Below are positions 17,082 through 27,300 of a stretch of DNA of 64,000 nt, piece after piece; the first letter of the stretch is position 1, and each line of letters starts with the position of its first letter. Below the pieces are notes generated by a model, which did not search any database, was not told the origin of the DNA, and saw only the letters and a program-made list of their open reading frames with translations. The position numbers and the translations under genes were made by a program. Source of the DNA: Phycisphaerales bacterium (GTDB lineage Bacteria > Planctomycetota > Phycisphaerae > UBA1845); assembly GCA_020639095.1 (NCBI GenBank), contig JACKHH010000010.1, positions 1 through 64,000 of the forward strand, read 5' to 3'.

Positions 17082-17102
17082 GCCCTTCGCTGCGCGAAGG
17101 GC
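17082..17102. terminator. Stem-loop between convergent genes
   Basis: GCCCTTCGC (17082-17090) and GCGAAGGGC (17094-17102) form a perfect 9-bp stem with a 3-nt loop. It lies between two convergent genes (stops at 17078 and 17108), so a bidirectional terminator is likely. There is no T-run. Confidence 0.65.
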
Positions 17103-17107
17103 AATGA

Positions 17108-20100
17108 CTATCCGGGCGTGGGCGTTTCAGGCTCGTCAGGATGCGTTTGGCTCCATTGTTCGAGTCGTTCCGGGTGGCCCGATTCCTCATACATCTGGGC
17201 GATTTGCTCGCGGACGATGTTCAGCCACCAGTCGCGGCGTGTGGGGTCGGCTGAAGCCAACCCCGCCTGCAATCCGTCGTACGCTGTCAGCATGATCGGT
17301 TCCGCATCCGCGTACTGCCGCTTGCCGATGAGGACCATGCCGAGGAGACTGCTGGCTTCGTGCTTTGACCAATCGCCGGCGTGATCGGATTTGGTGTACA
17401 GCCCAATGGATTCGCGAATGATTGGCTCCGCGTCGTCGAACTGATTTTGGAAGACCATGGCTGCGCCGAGCAGTTGCAGCGCCGACGCCAGCGCTGCATC
17501 GTCGACGTCGGGCGCTGCACGTCTTGCACTAGCCAGTTGCCGGCAGTACGGCTCCGACTCGCTCCACGCGCCACGCAGTTGCTGCGTTAGGATCAGCGAT
17601 GAACGGATATCGTCGAGCAGTACGTGGTCTTCGGGCAGACTTCGCGTTGCAGCTTCGCATGCTTCGTGAAGGACTGCCTGCGACTGTTCGAGATCGCCGG
17701 TGATTCGCAGCAACGAACCGTAGGTCAACGTCGTCATCAATGTCGCGGGATGCCCGCTGCCAAGCACCGCGCGGCGACCATCGAGCACCGCGCGCAGAGC
17801 TGCGAGCGCTTCCGCAGGATGCCCCGTGCGATAGTAGATGCCCGCAAGATTCTGCCGCGAGCGCAGCGTGTCCGGGTGATTTGCACCCAGCGTGCGCTCC
17901 TGCGTTGCGAGCACTTTCTGGGCGATTTCACGAGCTTCATCAAAACGGCCTTGTGCTGCGAGGAATCCGCCCAAATTGTTCAGGATGAGCAGCGTGTTGG
18001 GGTGCTCGTCGCCCAGACGCTCACGCAGCGCTTCGTATGCACTGCGCAGTTGCTTCTCGGCCTCTTCAAACTTTCCGGCTTCGCGCAGCAAGTCGCCGAG
18101 ATTGTTGTGCGCTCGGATCGCAGCCTCGCCGTTTGGCGCGACGCGATCGTAGATTGCGAGCGCCTGTCGAAGATAGTTTTCAGCCTCCTTCGGTTCGTCG
18201 CGTCGTCGCGTCAACCCGCCCATGTACTCTAGGATGGTTGCGGTGGCGAGGTTGTCGTCGCCCAGATTGGTACGCGCGTCGGCAAGAGCTGATGTCAGCG
18301 ATTGCTCGGCTTGCTCCAGTTGACCGAGTTCGTATTGCATTCGACCCAGTTCCGCGCGAACGCCCAACGTGAGTTCATGGTTGGCGCCGTAAATCTCCGT
18401 CATGCCCGTGAGCGTTTCCTGCCATTGGGAAAGGCTTAACTGGGGATTCTCGCCGCCGGTAGCCGCCGCCAGTTCGCGCATTGCGGCGAGCGTCTCCGCG
18501 TCGTCACGACCCAACTCACCTCTGAAGAGTTCAACGGAACGTTGCAACATCTCGGTGCCGAGGTCGGCGTATCCCAGGCTGGCGCAGGTCGTACCCAGGG
18601 AGTGATAGAGTTTCGCTCGCACGATCGGCTGGTCCGCGAAGCCGGTGTCGATGGCGACCTTCGCGGGCATCAGGATGCCGTCGTGGAGAATTTGCATCGC
18701 GACGTTCGTGGGGTTGGCAGCCTGCGCGACGCGATCAAATTGTGCCAGGTCATCTGCTACGCGATCCGCATCCAGATCAAGTCCCCGCAGCCCCGTTTCG
18801 ATCTCGCCGCGCATCCCGCTGAGCAGCTGCTTTCCAAGCACCATCGGATCAAGTTTGCTCAGGATGTCGGCTTGAAAGTCCGCAACCGTTCGCACCTGCT
18901 GTTCGCGCGCCTCCGCTACGCTGCGCGCTTCTTCCGCCTCCGCGCGGCGATGGTCGGCCTTGATCAAACCGTACGATGTACCCACCAGCGCGACGATCAA
19001 CATCACAAACGTCGCCACCAGACCACCCACCAGGCCCTTGTTGCGGCGTGCGAACTTGCCCAACTGATACAGCGTGCTCGCGGGTCGCGCTTCGATCGGT
19101 TCATTCGCGAGGTGGCGGCGAAGGTCGGCGGCAAACTCAGCTGCCGAGGCGTAGCGCCGCTCGCGATCTTTGGCCATCGCCTTCGCGATCATGGTCTCCA
19201 CGTCGCCGCGCAAGTGCTTTTCAATTGCGCCGGCGCGCGTGGGCTCCTGCTCGCGAATGATCCGCGCGGCTTCAGTCATGTGCAGCCCGATCAAGTCGAG
19301 CGGGCGTTTGCCAACGACAAGCTGATAAAGAATGACGCCAAGCGCGTACACGTCGCAGCGCGTGTCGATGTCGTCCGAGTTGCCTGCGACCTGTTCGGGG
19401 CACATGTAGGCGAGCGTGCCCACAAGTTGTCCCACTTCCGTTCGCAGCGTCACCAGTTGCTGTTCTGCGTCGGTGACGCGCGCAATGCCGAAGTCGAGCA
19501 CCTTGGGCTGACCGATCGCATCCGCCACCAGGTTGCTCGCCGACGTGCCGGTTGGGGTACGCAGCGTCGTGTCGTCGCGCCGCTCCACCAGGATGTTGCT
19601 CGGCTTGAGGTCGCGATGAATGACGCCGCGTTGATGGGCGTGCTGCACCGCATCGCAGACCCGGGCGAGCAGTTCGATGCGCTGGCGAATGTCGAGCTGT
19701 TGAGTTTTCGCATGTTCGTCGAGCGGGGCGCCATCGATGTACTCCATCACGAAGAACGGTTGGCGACCTTGCGGCGATTCGGCGATACCGGCTTCGTGAA
19801 TGTGCGCGATGCCGGGATGCTGAAGCTGGCCCAGAACGTGCGCTTCGTGCTGAAAGCGTTTGAGCATGCTCCGGCCGAACATGCCCGGGCGGAGGATCTT
19901 GAGCGCGACTCTGCGGCGCGGCGATTCCTGCTCGGCTTCGTAGATGATGCCCATACCGCCCTCGCCGATCTTGCGAATGATGCGATATGGGCCGATCCGT
20001 TCCGGTGTTGCTTCCCGTTGCTCGGTTGCTTCGTCGCCCGCCGCCACGAATTCGGCGACGATGCGGCCCGATTCACCCGCGGCTACGAACGGATCGGCAG

Positions 20101-20254
20101 CGCCGTCGAGTCGCAACATCGATTCCACCTTGGTGCGCAGCTCGGCGTCGTCACCGCAGCGATCCGCCAGCACTTCGTCTCGGCGTTCCGGCGGCAGGTC
20201 GCAAACCTCGTCAAAGATATCCATCGCGCGGCGATGACGATCGGCCGGGTTCAT
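17108..20254 (-). CDS. Membrane Ser/Thr protein kinase with TPR tail
   Basis: About 1048 residues from ATG 20254, which overlaps the sigma-factor stop (ATGA). N-terminal leader, then a Hanks-type kinase domain: GEGGMG (97-102), Lys119 in VALK, HRDLKPSN (catalytic Asp215) and DFG (Asp254). All catalytic residues are present. One membrane helix lies near 407-431 (GLVGGLVATFVMLIVALVGTSYGL), so the roughly 600-residue C-terminal part with many tetratricopeptide repeats (for example RFDEAREIAQKVLATQERTLG) is on the other side of the membrane. The gene is translationally coupled to the ECF sigma factor, so the kinase probably controls that sigma factor or acts in its pathway; the signal is unknown. 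Confidence 0.92.
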   Translation of the reverse strand: MNPADRHRRAMDIFDEVCDLPPERRDEVLADRCGDDAELRTKVESMLRLDGAADPFVAAGESGRIVAEFVAAGDEATEQREATPERIGPYRIIRKIGEGGMGIIYEAEQESPRRRVALKILRPGMFGRSMLKRFQHEAHVLGQLQHPGIAHIHEAGIAESPQGRQPFFVMEYIDGAPLDEHAKTQQLDIRQRIELLARVCDAVQHAHQRGVIHRDLKPSNILVERRDDTTLRTPTGTSASNLVADAIGQPKVLDFGIARVTDAEQQLVTLRTEVGQLVGTLAYMCPEQVAGNSDDIDTRCDVYALGVILYQLVVGKRPLDLIGLHMTEAARIIREQEPTRAGAIEKHLRGDVETMIAKAMAKDRERRYASAAEFAADLRRHLANEPIEARPASTLYQLGKFARRNKGLVGGLVATFVMLIVALVGTSYGLIKADHRRAEAEEARSVAEAREQQVRTVADFQADILSKLDPMVLGKQLLSGMRGEIETGLRGLDLDADRVADDLAQFDRVAQAANPTNVAMQILHDGILMPAKVAIDTGFADQPIVRAKLYHSLGTTCASLGYADLGTEMLQRSVELFRGELGRDDAETLAAMRELAAATGGENPQLSLSQWQETLTGMTEIYGANHELTLGVRAELGRMQYELGQLEQAEQSLTSALADARTNLGDDNLATATILEYMGGLTRRRDEPKEAENYLRQALAIYDRVAPNGEAAIRAHNNLGDLLREAGKFEEAEKQLRSAYEALRERLGDEHPNTLLILNNLGGFLAAQGRFDEAREIAQKVLATQERTLGANHPDTLRSRQNLAGIYYRTGHPAEALAALRAVLDGRRAVLGSGHPATLMTTLTYGSLLRITGDLEQSQAVLHEACEAATRSLPEDHVLLDDIRSSLILTQQLRGAWSESEPYCRQLASARRAAPDVDDAALASALQLLGAAMVFQNQFDDAEPIIRESIGLYTKSDHAGDWSKHEASSLLGMVLIGKRQYADAEPIMLTAYDGLQAGLASADPTRRDWWLNIVREQIAQMYEESGHPERLEQWSQTHPDEPETPTPG

Positions 20255-20853
20255 GCCACACCCTCGTCGCGCAGCTCGGCGATCAGCCAAGCCCGCACCC
20301 GTCGCCATTCTTTTTCCACGGTGGAGGTCGAAACTTCGAGAATGCTCGCGACCTCCTCATTGGTCATTCCGCCGAAGAAGCGCAGCTCCACAAGCCGGGC
20401 TTGGCGTGCGTCGAGTTCGCCGAGCCTGTTCAGCGCTTCTTCGAGCGCGAGCAGGTCGATGGCGCTGTTATTCGACGGCGTGAGTAGTGCCGTCACCGCG
20501 GCTTCGCGTTCGTTGCGAGCGCGCTGGGCGGCTGCTCGGCGTTGGGCGTGGTTGACGAGGATCTGTCGCATCGCGGTGGCGGCGACGGCGCAGAAGTGCG
20601 CGCGGTTCTGCCAATTCGCGTCCGGCGCGCGCACGAGTCGCAGGTACGCCTCGTGTACCAGCGCCGTCGGTTGCAGTGTGTGATTGGCGGGTTGGCCGCG
20701 GAAGTACGCGCCCGCACGTGCCCGCAACTCGGCGTACACCATAGGCAACAGGGCATCGGCAGCGGCGGGGTCGCCGCCCGATATGCGCGCGAGCAACTGC
20801 GTTGCTTCAGCCGCCGTCGCGTCGATGTGGTTCTCCGAGGCCCCTGCGGACAT
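20251..20853 (-). CDS. ECF sigma factor, TIGR02999-like (kinase-linked)
   Basis: A 200-residue sigma-70-like factor. HTLQPTALVHEAYLRL and FCAVAATAMRQILVNHAQRR are typical of the planctomycete ECF-like family (TIGR02999). Region 4 is ARQARLVELRFFGGMTNEEVASILEVSTSTVEKEW, a helix-turn-helix for the -35 element. The gene directly precedes and overlaps the TPR kinase gene, the usual arrangement for this group, in which no anti-sigma factor is needed and a kinase is assumed to regulate activity. Start ATG 20853. Confidence 0.92.
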   Translation of the reverse strand: MSAGASENHIDATAAEATQLLARISGGDPAAADALLPMVYAELRARAGAYFRGQPANHTLQPTALVHEAYLRLVRAPDANWQNRAHFCAVAATAMRQILVNHAQRRAAAQRARNEREAAVTALLTPSNNSAIDLLALEEALNRLGELDARQARLVELRFFGGMTNEEVASILEVSTSTVEKEWRRVRAWLIAELRDEGVA

Positions 20854-21068
20854 GCCATCAGTATACCGTCCCGCGAACGCCGCTGTAACTGCCTTGTTTG
20901 CCTATGGTTACGCCCCTGACGCGTTTTTCGAGAAATCTTTTTACGGGTTGGGGCGGTTGCGCCTGTTTTCGGGAGTGAGGGAGCGGTTTGGCTCGATTTC
21001 AAAAACTGGGCCGAGGAGCCCGGCGAGCGGACCGTCTGACACTCGAACCAGGAAAGGGAGTTTTTCCA

Positions 21069-21662
21069 ATGCGGGCAAGCAAATTGACAACGTTGTGTGT
21101 GATGTGTTGTGGGTTCGTCGGGGTGGCCGAGTTGGCGCCGGCTGCTCCGATTCAATACGCGTTCGAAGGCGTGGTCTCGGGCGAGATCGATTCCGTTTCA
21201 TTCACCAATGAAGCGTTCATCGCGACTGCGTTCGCCGACACCGACGACATCAGCCCGTTCAGCGATGGTGTGTCCGTTCTCAATCTGGCGGCGACGTTTG
21301 AATTTCCCAATCTCAACGGCGGCACGCTGTTGACCGTTACCGATCCAACGACGACCAATTTGAACACGACGTGGGGCGTGGTGACATTGGGCAACGATCG
21401 CCTGCAAACGGACGGCGTCTTGCTGTTCGATTCGTCGCTGTCTTCGTGGGACATGGTTTCCGATCACGCGCCGCTTTCGATCAGCGATGGCGTTTTCCAA
21501 ACCACGTCGCGCTGGCACACTACCGGCGGCGATCTCAGGTTTGTGGATGACTTCGCCGCGAACGTGAGTTTCCAAGCCGCGGTCATCCCCGAACCGGCGA
21601 CGCTCGCGCTGCTCATGCTGGGCGGTGTCACGATCGTCCGCCGCGCCGCACGTCGCAATTGA
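21069..21662 (+). CDS. PEP-CTERM sorting domain protein
   Basis: About 197 residues from ATG 21069, preceded by AGGAAAGGGAG. Signal peptide MRASKLTTLCVMCCGFVGVAELAPA, a beta-rich body (IQYAFEGVVSGEIDSV, TWGVVTLGNDRLQTDG) and a terminal tag, VIPEPATLALLMLGG followed by VRRAARR. Secreted and probably anchored or sorted by an exosortase. The body matches no family recognised here. It is the first of a run of plus-strand surface proteins. Confidence 0.8.
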   Translation: MRASKLTTLCVMCCGFVGVAELAPAAPIQYAFEGVVSGEIDSVSFTNEAFIATAFADTDDISPFSDGVSVLNLAATFEFPNLNGGTLLTVTDPTTTNLNTTWGVVTLGNDRLQTDGVLLFDSSLSSWDMVSDHAPLSISDGVFQTTSRWHTTGGDLRFVDDFAANVSFQAAVIPEPATLALLMLGGVTIVRRAARRN

Positions 21663-21715
21663 ATTCCGGATCGTAACTTGGTGAGTCTCTCTCTCGACCC
21701 TAGGAGGAAAAGGAA

Positions 21716-23332
21716 ATGAAACGCATGAATTGTCTTGCAATCAGACTATCCGCGCTCGGGCTCGTGGTGCCGATCTTCGTGATCGGCGCGCCCAGGCTCG
21801 CGAGTGCCGGCATCGTTGAATCCGGCGACGTCGTCGATTCGGGCGGCAACAAGACCGTCGGAGAAACCGGCGTGGGGAGTCTGACCGTCAATGATGGAAC
21901 CGCCAACGCGCTGCCCGGGCTGCTGCACTTTGGCAACCAGAGCGGGAGCATGGGCACGGGCCTGGTGAGCGGTGCAGGTTCGGAACTTGCGATCAACGGC
22001 ATCCTGCGTGTCGGTATTGCCGGTGATGGGGAATTCACGATCTCATCCGGCGGTAAAGCCAGCACAACCGGCACCGTGAACATCGGACAGAACCCCGGCG
22101 GAACCGGCCAGATGCTCGTCACGGGTTCAGGTTCATCGTTCGCCGGTGGCGGCGATCGTTTCTACGTCGGCGGCGATGGGACCGGTACGCTCACGGTTGA
22201 GGACAACGCCTCAATACTCGCGCTGAGCCAATCCGCGAACGAACCGATCTTCTACATCGGCAGCAACGCCTCCGGCTACGGTACCGTCAACGTTCGCAGC
22301 GGCGCGGTGCTCGACACGACCACGCTGCACAGCAGCAATTCGTTGCTGCTCATGGGCCAGGACGGGTCGGGCGAACTCAACATTGAGAACGGCGGCAGCG
22401 TGCTGGCTGAGCGCATCCGCATCAACCTCACCGGGTCGGGCCAGACCAGTACGATCAATGTCACCGGCAGCGGTTCAAACCTGTCCATCGCGAACTACAT
22501 ACGCGTGGCTGCGGGTGCGGGTTCCACCGCCACGGTGAATGTTTCGGACTACGCCACAGTTACGAACCAGACGAGTATTTGGGTTGGCGACACCGTCGGT
22601 GACAGCGGCGCGCTGAACATATCCGATCACGGCAGCGTCATTGCCAACGAGGATTTCTTCGTCGGGCAGTTTGGAAACGGAACACTCTCGATTACCGATG
22701 GAGGCTCGCTAGAAGTAGCCGACGACGCGTACATCGCCTGGGACGATGGCGTCGCGGTGGTCGACGTCTTGGGTGCGGGCTCGACCATGTCCGCCGTCGA
22801 TCGCTTCCTCGTCGGTTGGGGAAGCCCGGGGGCGCCGGCAACGGCTACGTTGAACGTCGGTCGCGGCGGTGTTGTCAGTGCGCCGGCCAACGCGCCCAGC
22901 GCCGGCAGCGGATTCGGACTGGCCATAGCAGCCGATGACGTGGCGATGTTGCAGTTCACCATCGGCGACGACGGAAGCGGCACGGTCGATTCCGGACACG
23001 TCAACGCCGGCGCGTTTTTCTTCGGGCCCGGCACGGCGATTCTCGATCTCGTTGTCGATTCTGGCGTTACGTTGGCGATGAACGACAAGTTCACGCTCGT
23101 CGACTACACGCGTTGGGATAACAACTACTTCGCAAACATCGTTGACGACGCGATTCTCACGTCCGGGGGTTATACGTTTCTGATCAACTACAACGACGAC
23201 CTCGGCGGCGGAAATCTTGCGCTCACCGCCACGGTTGTTCCGGAACCGGGGACGCTGGCGTTGGTGATACTGGGCGGTATCGCAGTAGTTCGTCGTCGTT
23301 CTTGCCAGAGGAAAGGATCGTATCATGCGTAG
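21716..23332 (+). CDS. PEP-CTERM protein with T5SS-type beta-helix repeats
   Basis: 538 residues. ATG 21716 follows GGAGGAAAAGG. A signal peptide ends near RLASAG. The body is a series of short repeats of the type GxxLTVxxGGxxxxxxxxxxxG, such as GVGSLTVNDGTANA, GEFTISSGGKAS, GTLTVEDNASIL, GELNIENGGSV and GTLSITDGGSLEV. These match the repeat seen in autotransporter-like PEP-CTERM adhesins (TIGR04393 type) and predict a right-handed beta helix. The tag VVPEPGTLALVILGG and VRRRS is followed by an extra 10-residue tail encoded across the start of the next gene. Probable surface adhesin or matrix protein. Confidence 0.85.
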   Translation: MKRMNCLAIRLSALGLVVPIFVIGAPRLASAGIVESGDVVDSGGNKTVGETGVGSLTVNDGTANALPGLLHFGNQSGSMGTGLVSGAGSELAINGILRVGIAGDGEFTISSGGKASTTGTVNIGQNPGGTGQMLVTGSGSSFAGGGDRFYVGGDGTGTLTVEDNASILALSQSANEPIFYIGSNASGYGTVNVRSGAVLDTTTLHSSNSLLLMGQDGSGELNIENGGSVLAERIRINLTGSGQTSTINVTGSGSNLSIANYIRVAAGAGSTATVNVSDYATVTNQTSIWVGDTVGDSGALNISDHGSVIANEDFFVGQFGNGTLSITDGGSLEVADDAYIAWDDGVAVVDVLGAGSTMSAVDRFLVGWGSPGAPATATLNVGRGGVVSAPANAPSAGSGFGLAIAADDVAMLQFTIGDDGSGTVDSGHVNAGAFFFGPGTAILDLVVDSGVTLAMNDKFTLVDYTRWDNNYFANIVDDAILTSGGYTFLINYNDDLGGGNLALTATVVPEPGTLALVILGGIAVVRRRSCQRKGSYHA

Positions 23333-24032
23333 AGCAACGAAAATGATGGTCATGTTCATTGCGGTGGTCAGTTGTGCGATCAGCGGTCAGGTATGGGGCG
23401 CCACGATCACGTACGACTTCGCCAACCTGCCTTCGGGTACCGCGGCTTCGCAGGCCACGCGAACGTTTACGAACGGCACGCTTTCGCTGACCGTTTCGGC
23501 GTTCGGTCAGGACGAGGACGCGCTGCCCAATCCGACGGAAACGGAAGCCGTGTCCTACGTCGCCGGCGCCGGACTCGGCGTACGCGACGTCACCGACCTG
23601 CTGGTCAGCGACATCGACGCGATCGACGGCAATCGCGGCAATGAAGAACTGGTCTTTACGTTTGACCGTGACGTACTCTTCAAAGAAATCACCTTCACGG
23701 ACGCGAGCAATCAGAGCTTCTCCGGCGAAGTGTTCTTCCTCTTGAACGAGGGCGCCTTCGGCGATTTCCAGACCAGCGGCAATAACATCGCATTCTTCAA
23801 CGGACTGGCCAATGGCGGCGCGGGCAATAGCAACTCGCAGGGTCTGCCGAGTTACGTCTTCCCCGCGAACAAAGCCGGTCCCAAGGACCTCATCAAGGTT
23901 TACGTCCAGGACGCCAACAGCGGCGTGTACGTCTCGTCGCTGACGGTGGAGGAAGTGTTCGTGCCCGAACCGTGTTCGCTCGCCCTGTTGAGCATCGGCG
24001 GGCTGGCGATCCGGCGACGGACCGGCCGTTGA
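23325..24032 (+). CDS. PEP-CTERM sorting domain protein
   Basis: 235 residues. ATG 23325 overlaps the upstream stop by 8 bp and has a GAGGAAAGGA site, so the two genes form an operon. Signal peptide MRRATKMMVMFIAVVSCAISGQVWG, a beta-rich body (ITYDFANLPSGTAASQATRTF, VFTFDRDVLFKEITFTDA) and the tag VPEPCSLALLSIGG with IRRRTGR. The middle of the tag has Cys in place of the usual Ala or Ser. No known domain recognised. Confidence 0.8.
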   Translation: MRRATKMMVMFIAVVSCAISGQVWGATITYDFANLPSGTAASQATRTFTNGTLSLTVSAFGQDEDALPNPTETEAVSYVAGAGLGVRDVTDLLVSDIDAIDGNRGNEELVFTFDRDVLFKEITFTDASNQSFSGEVFFLLNEGAFGDFQTSGNNIAFFNGLANGGAGNSNSQGLPSYVFPANKAGPKDLIKVYVQDANSGVYVSSLTVEEVFVPEPCSLALLSIGGLAIRRRTGR

Positions 24033-24114
24033 CGCTGCGGGCAAATTGGCAATCCGCCAGGGAGCTAGCAGGCATCGTCCCCGGCCGGGGGCGACATGAG
24101 AGAGAGCCGGCACG

Positions 24115-24144
24115 TGGCGAGGGGTCTATCAAAACCCCTCGCCA
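24115..24144 (+). terminator. Stem-loop after the PEP-CTERM operon
   Basis: TGGCGAGGGGT (24115-24125) and ACCCCTCGCCA (24134-24144) form an 11-bp perfect stem with an 8-nt loop, 83 bp after the last stop. The following TTGCTTTGCG is mildly T-rich. A likely intrinsic terminator. The rest of the 24033-24308 interval shows nothing else. Confidence 0.7.
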
Positions 24145-24308
24145 TTGCTTTGCGCTCAGGTCGTTGGCCCAAGGATCGGCGGGTGGAATGAGAGAATTTC
24201 CCGGAGTTGATTACGGACGGGAGCCGCGCGGACTGTTTACGGGGGTGAAAGCAAAGGGATTCGGGTCCCTGCTCGTAAGACGGTGAACAGGACTGGAAAG
24301 GGAATGAT

Positions 24309-27300
24309 ATGCGAGGCTTGACCGGCTTCAATCGGATCATCTTGGCGATCGTGGCAGCGGCGTGCGTGATGGGCATCGCAAGGCAAGCGCGAGCGACTGC
24401 GGGTACCGCGGTGTCGTATAGCGGATTGCCTGGTTCGGCGCTTGGAACCAGTTTCGATGCGTACGGCAATATCACGAGTTTCTCGGTCTCAGTCGACTTC
24501 GACAATCTGGGCAACTTTGTTTACGCGTCGGATCTGCTGATCGGCATCGTCGCGCCCAACGGAAACCGCGTTGAATTCGGCGGCGCGGGTGCGACATTTG
24601 GATATCCCAGTGCCGGCGAGTTCCCCGGCAATTGGAACACCGAAAACAACGGAACGTTCACGCATGGGCCCGTCAACATCAGCGCGTACGGTTTGGGCGG
24701 CGAGGGAACCTACTTCGTGTACGCCGCCAACGGCTGGGCACCGTCTCCCGGTGCATCCTGGTTTGGGGCGATCACATTTCAAGGCGTCAACGCATTCGTG
24801 GACAATGACAATGACGGCGTGTACGACCATCTCGACAACTGTCCGAACACCGCCAACGCCAACCAAGCCGACGCGGACAACGACGACGTCGGCGACGTCT
24901 GCGATCGCTGTCAGGGATTCGACGATTCGGCTGACAGCGACGGTGACGGATGGGCTGACGCGTGCGATCTTTGCGATGGGGCAGGAAGTTGTGACTGGGT
25001 GCTGGGCACGGATTGGAATGCGCCCGTTGGTGGAATCGCAACCGGCACGTTGTGCACGACGCAGGTCACGGTCACGCCGATCCTCGGGAATCCGAGCACC
25101 GGTAACTTCTCGGGATCCAATTACGCAGAAGCGCCGCTGTCTTCGGCGCAGGAGGATATCGGTTACGGTGCGGCGACGGAATGGACCGCAACGTTTGATC
25201 CGCCAGTTACCGATCTGCTGGTGTACACGTATTACTGGCGCGCGGCGGGCAGCGGCGGCGGTCCTTCGCCCGCGACGTACACCTTCGATCAGCCGTTTGT
25301 CATTGTCTCCGGCTTGACCGGAGCACAGGAGACGACCGACCAGCAAACGCTCGTCGCGGCGAGCGGCGCGTTTCATAGTGGTATTCTCAAGTTTGCCGGG
25401 CCGGTCGCATCCCTTTCGCTCACCACGAGCGCGACCGACACAGGCGCGGGGCAGGGCGTGACCTTCGGTATGCTCGTGCCTGACTCCGATGACGACAGCG
25501 ACGGCGTCCCGGATGCCTGCGACCAGTGTCCGGGTATCGCCGACGGTGCAGATTCGGACAGCGACGGCACACCGGATAACTGCGACAACTGTCCCGCGCT
25601 GGCCAATGCGGACCAAGCCGACTGCGACGGCGATGGCATTGGCGATGCCTGCGTGATTGCCGATTGCACGGGCAGTGCCCTGTGCATGGATTGCAACAAC
25701 AACGGAATCCCCGACGGTTGCCCGAACGAAACGCTGCCGCACATCACGGGAAGCTTCTCCAATGAACGCAACGTGATCGGAACCGCCCAAGTCGCACGAT
25801 CCGTTTTCGCCGTCGACGTCGATGGCGACGGCGACGACGATGCGTTGAGTGCTGAGGATCTGGTGGGTGAAATCAATTGGTGGGAAAACCTTAATGGCGA
25901 CGGGTCAGGCTGGGCAAAGCACACCGTGGGAAGCAACTTTCCTAATGCGTCCTCGGTCTACGCAGCCGACATCGACAGCGATGGCGTCATCGATGTGCTT
26001 GGCGCGTCATACAACGACAATGAGATAGCCTGGTGGGATAACACAGAGGGAGACGGCAGTTCCTGGACCAAGCACGTCGTCGATACGACGTTCGGTGGTG
26101 CATTCTCAGTCTTCGCCACGGACGTGAACGGCGACGGCAGAATCGACGTCGTGGGCGCAGGCTACGGCAGTAGACAAATCGCCTGGTGGGAGAGTACTTC
26201 GGGAGATGGAACGGCGTGGACCAAACGCACGATCGACGCCAATTTCGCGTACCCGACCAAAGTACACAGCGCCGACGTAGACGGCGACGGCGATATGGAT
26301 GTCCTGGCTTCGTCGTACGATGCCTCGCAGATTGCGTGGTGGGAAAACGAGAATTCGGACGGGAGCGCTTGGCAAAAGCACGTCATCGCCAGCGGGTTCG
26401 GCAAGGTGCAGGATGTCTATGTGGCGGATATGGACGGAGACGGTTATCTCGATGTCGTTGGCGCGTCATCGGACTTGAGGGACATCGCGTGGTGGCGGAA
26501 CGCAAACGGTGATGGCTCCGTTTGGCAAAAAACAACCATTGCCGACAACTTCAATGGGGTATCCGCAGTCGTCGCGGCGGATTTCGACCACGACGGCGAT
26601 ATTGACGTCGCAGGTTCCGCGCTCGGCGCGGGTGACATTGCCTGGTGGGAGAACACTGCCGGTGACGGAAGTCAGTGGTCCGAGCGGACCGTCGATGGCG
26701 ACTTCGGCGCTGCCGACAATGTCGCCATTGGTGATTTCAACGGTGACGGTTTGCTCGACCTCATCGGCGGAGCTGCCAGCATCAATCAGATCGCGTGGTG
26801 GAAGAACACCGCCGGTCACTACGCGATCGACTCCACGTTGACCGCACCGAATGGATGGCTTGGCGGTGAGACGCACGACCTGTTCCAGGTGGGGCTCACG
26901 CATCGGGGGCACGCCGGTGATCCCGACATCGAACTTGCGAATCTCACGCTGCAATTTGAGAGTACGGCTGGAACCCCCATGACCACGTCGCAAGCGGAGG
27001 CGATTTTCGACAGTCTGTCGCTCTACCTGGACGATGGCTCGGGCGATTTCGATCCGGGATTGGATGCACTGGTGACGACCGTGGACACGCTGAATCTCGT
27101 TGACGGGCTGCAGACCATCGCGACGACGCCCGGTGACCCGCTGGCTGCGGTGGAATACGGCACTACCAAGACGTACTTCCTGACTGCGACAGCTCAAGTA
27201 GGCTTGGATTCTGCCGCATTCGCCATCGTCACGCACGTCGCGGACGCCGCGACTGCCGTCGACAGCATCACTGGGTGCGCGCTCCTGGGCGGTGCCTCCG

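Noticed and set aside
18542..20683. Long plus-strand open frame opposite the kinase gene
   Set aside because: It is antisense to a kinase with complete catalytic motifs; the translated sequence is Arg/His-rich with no recognisable domain. A shadow of GC-rich codon use.
24079..24090. Short GC palindrome CCCCGGCCGGGG as a terminator or operator
   Set aside because: No loop and no tail; likely chance in GC-rich DNA. The stem at 24115-24144 is the better terminator.
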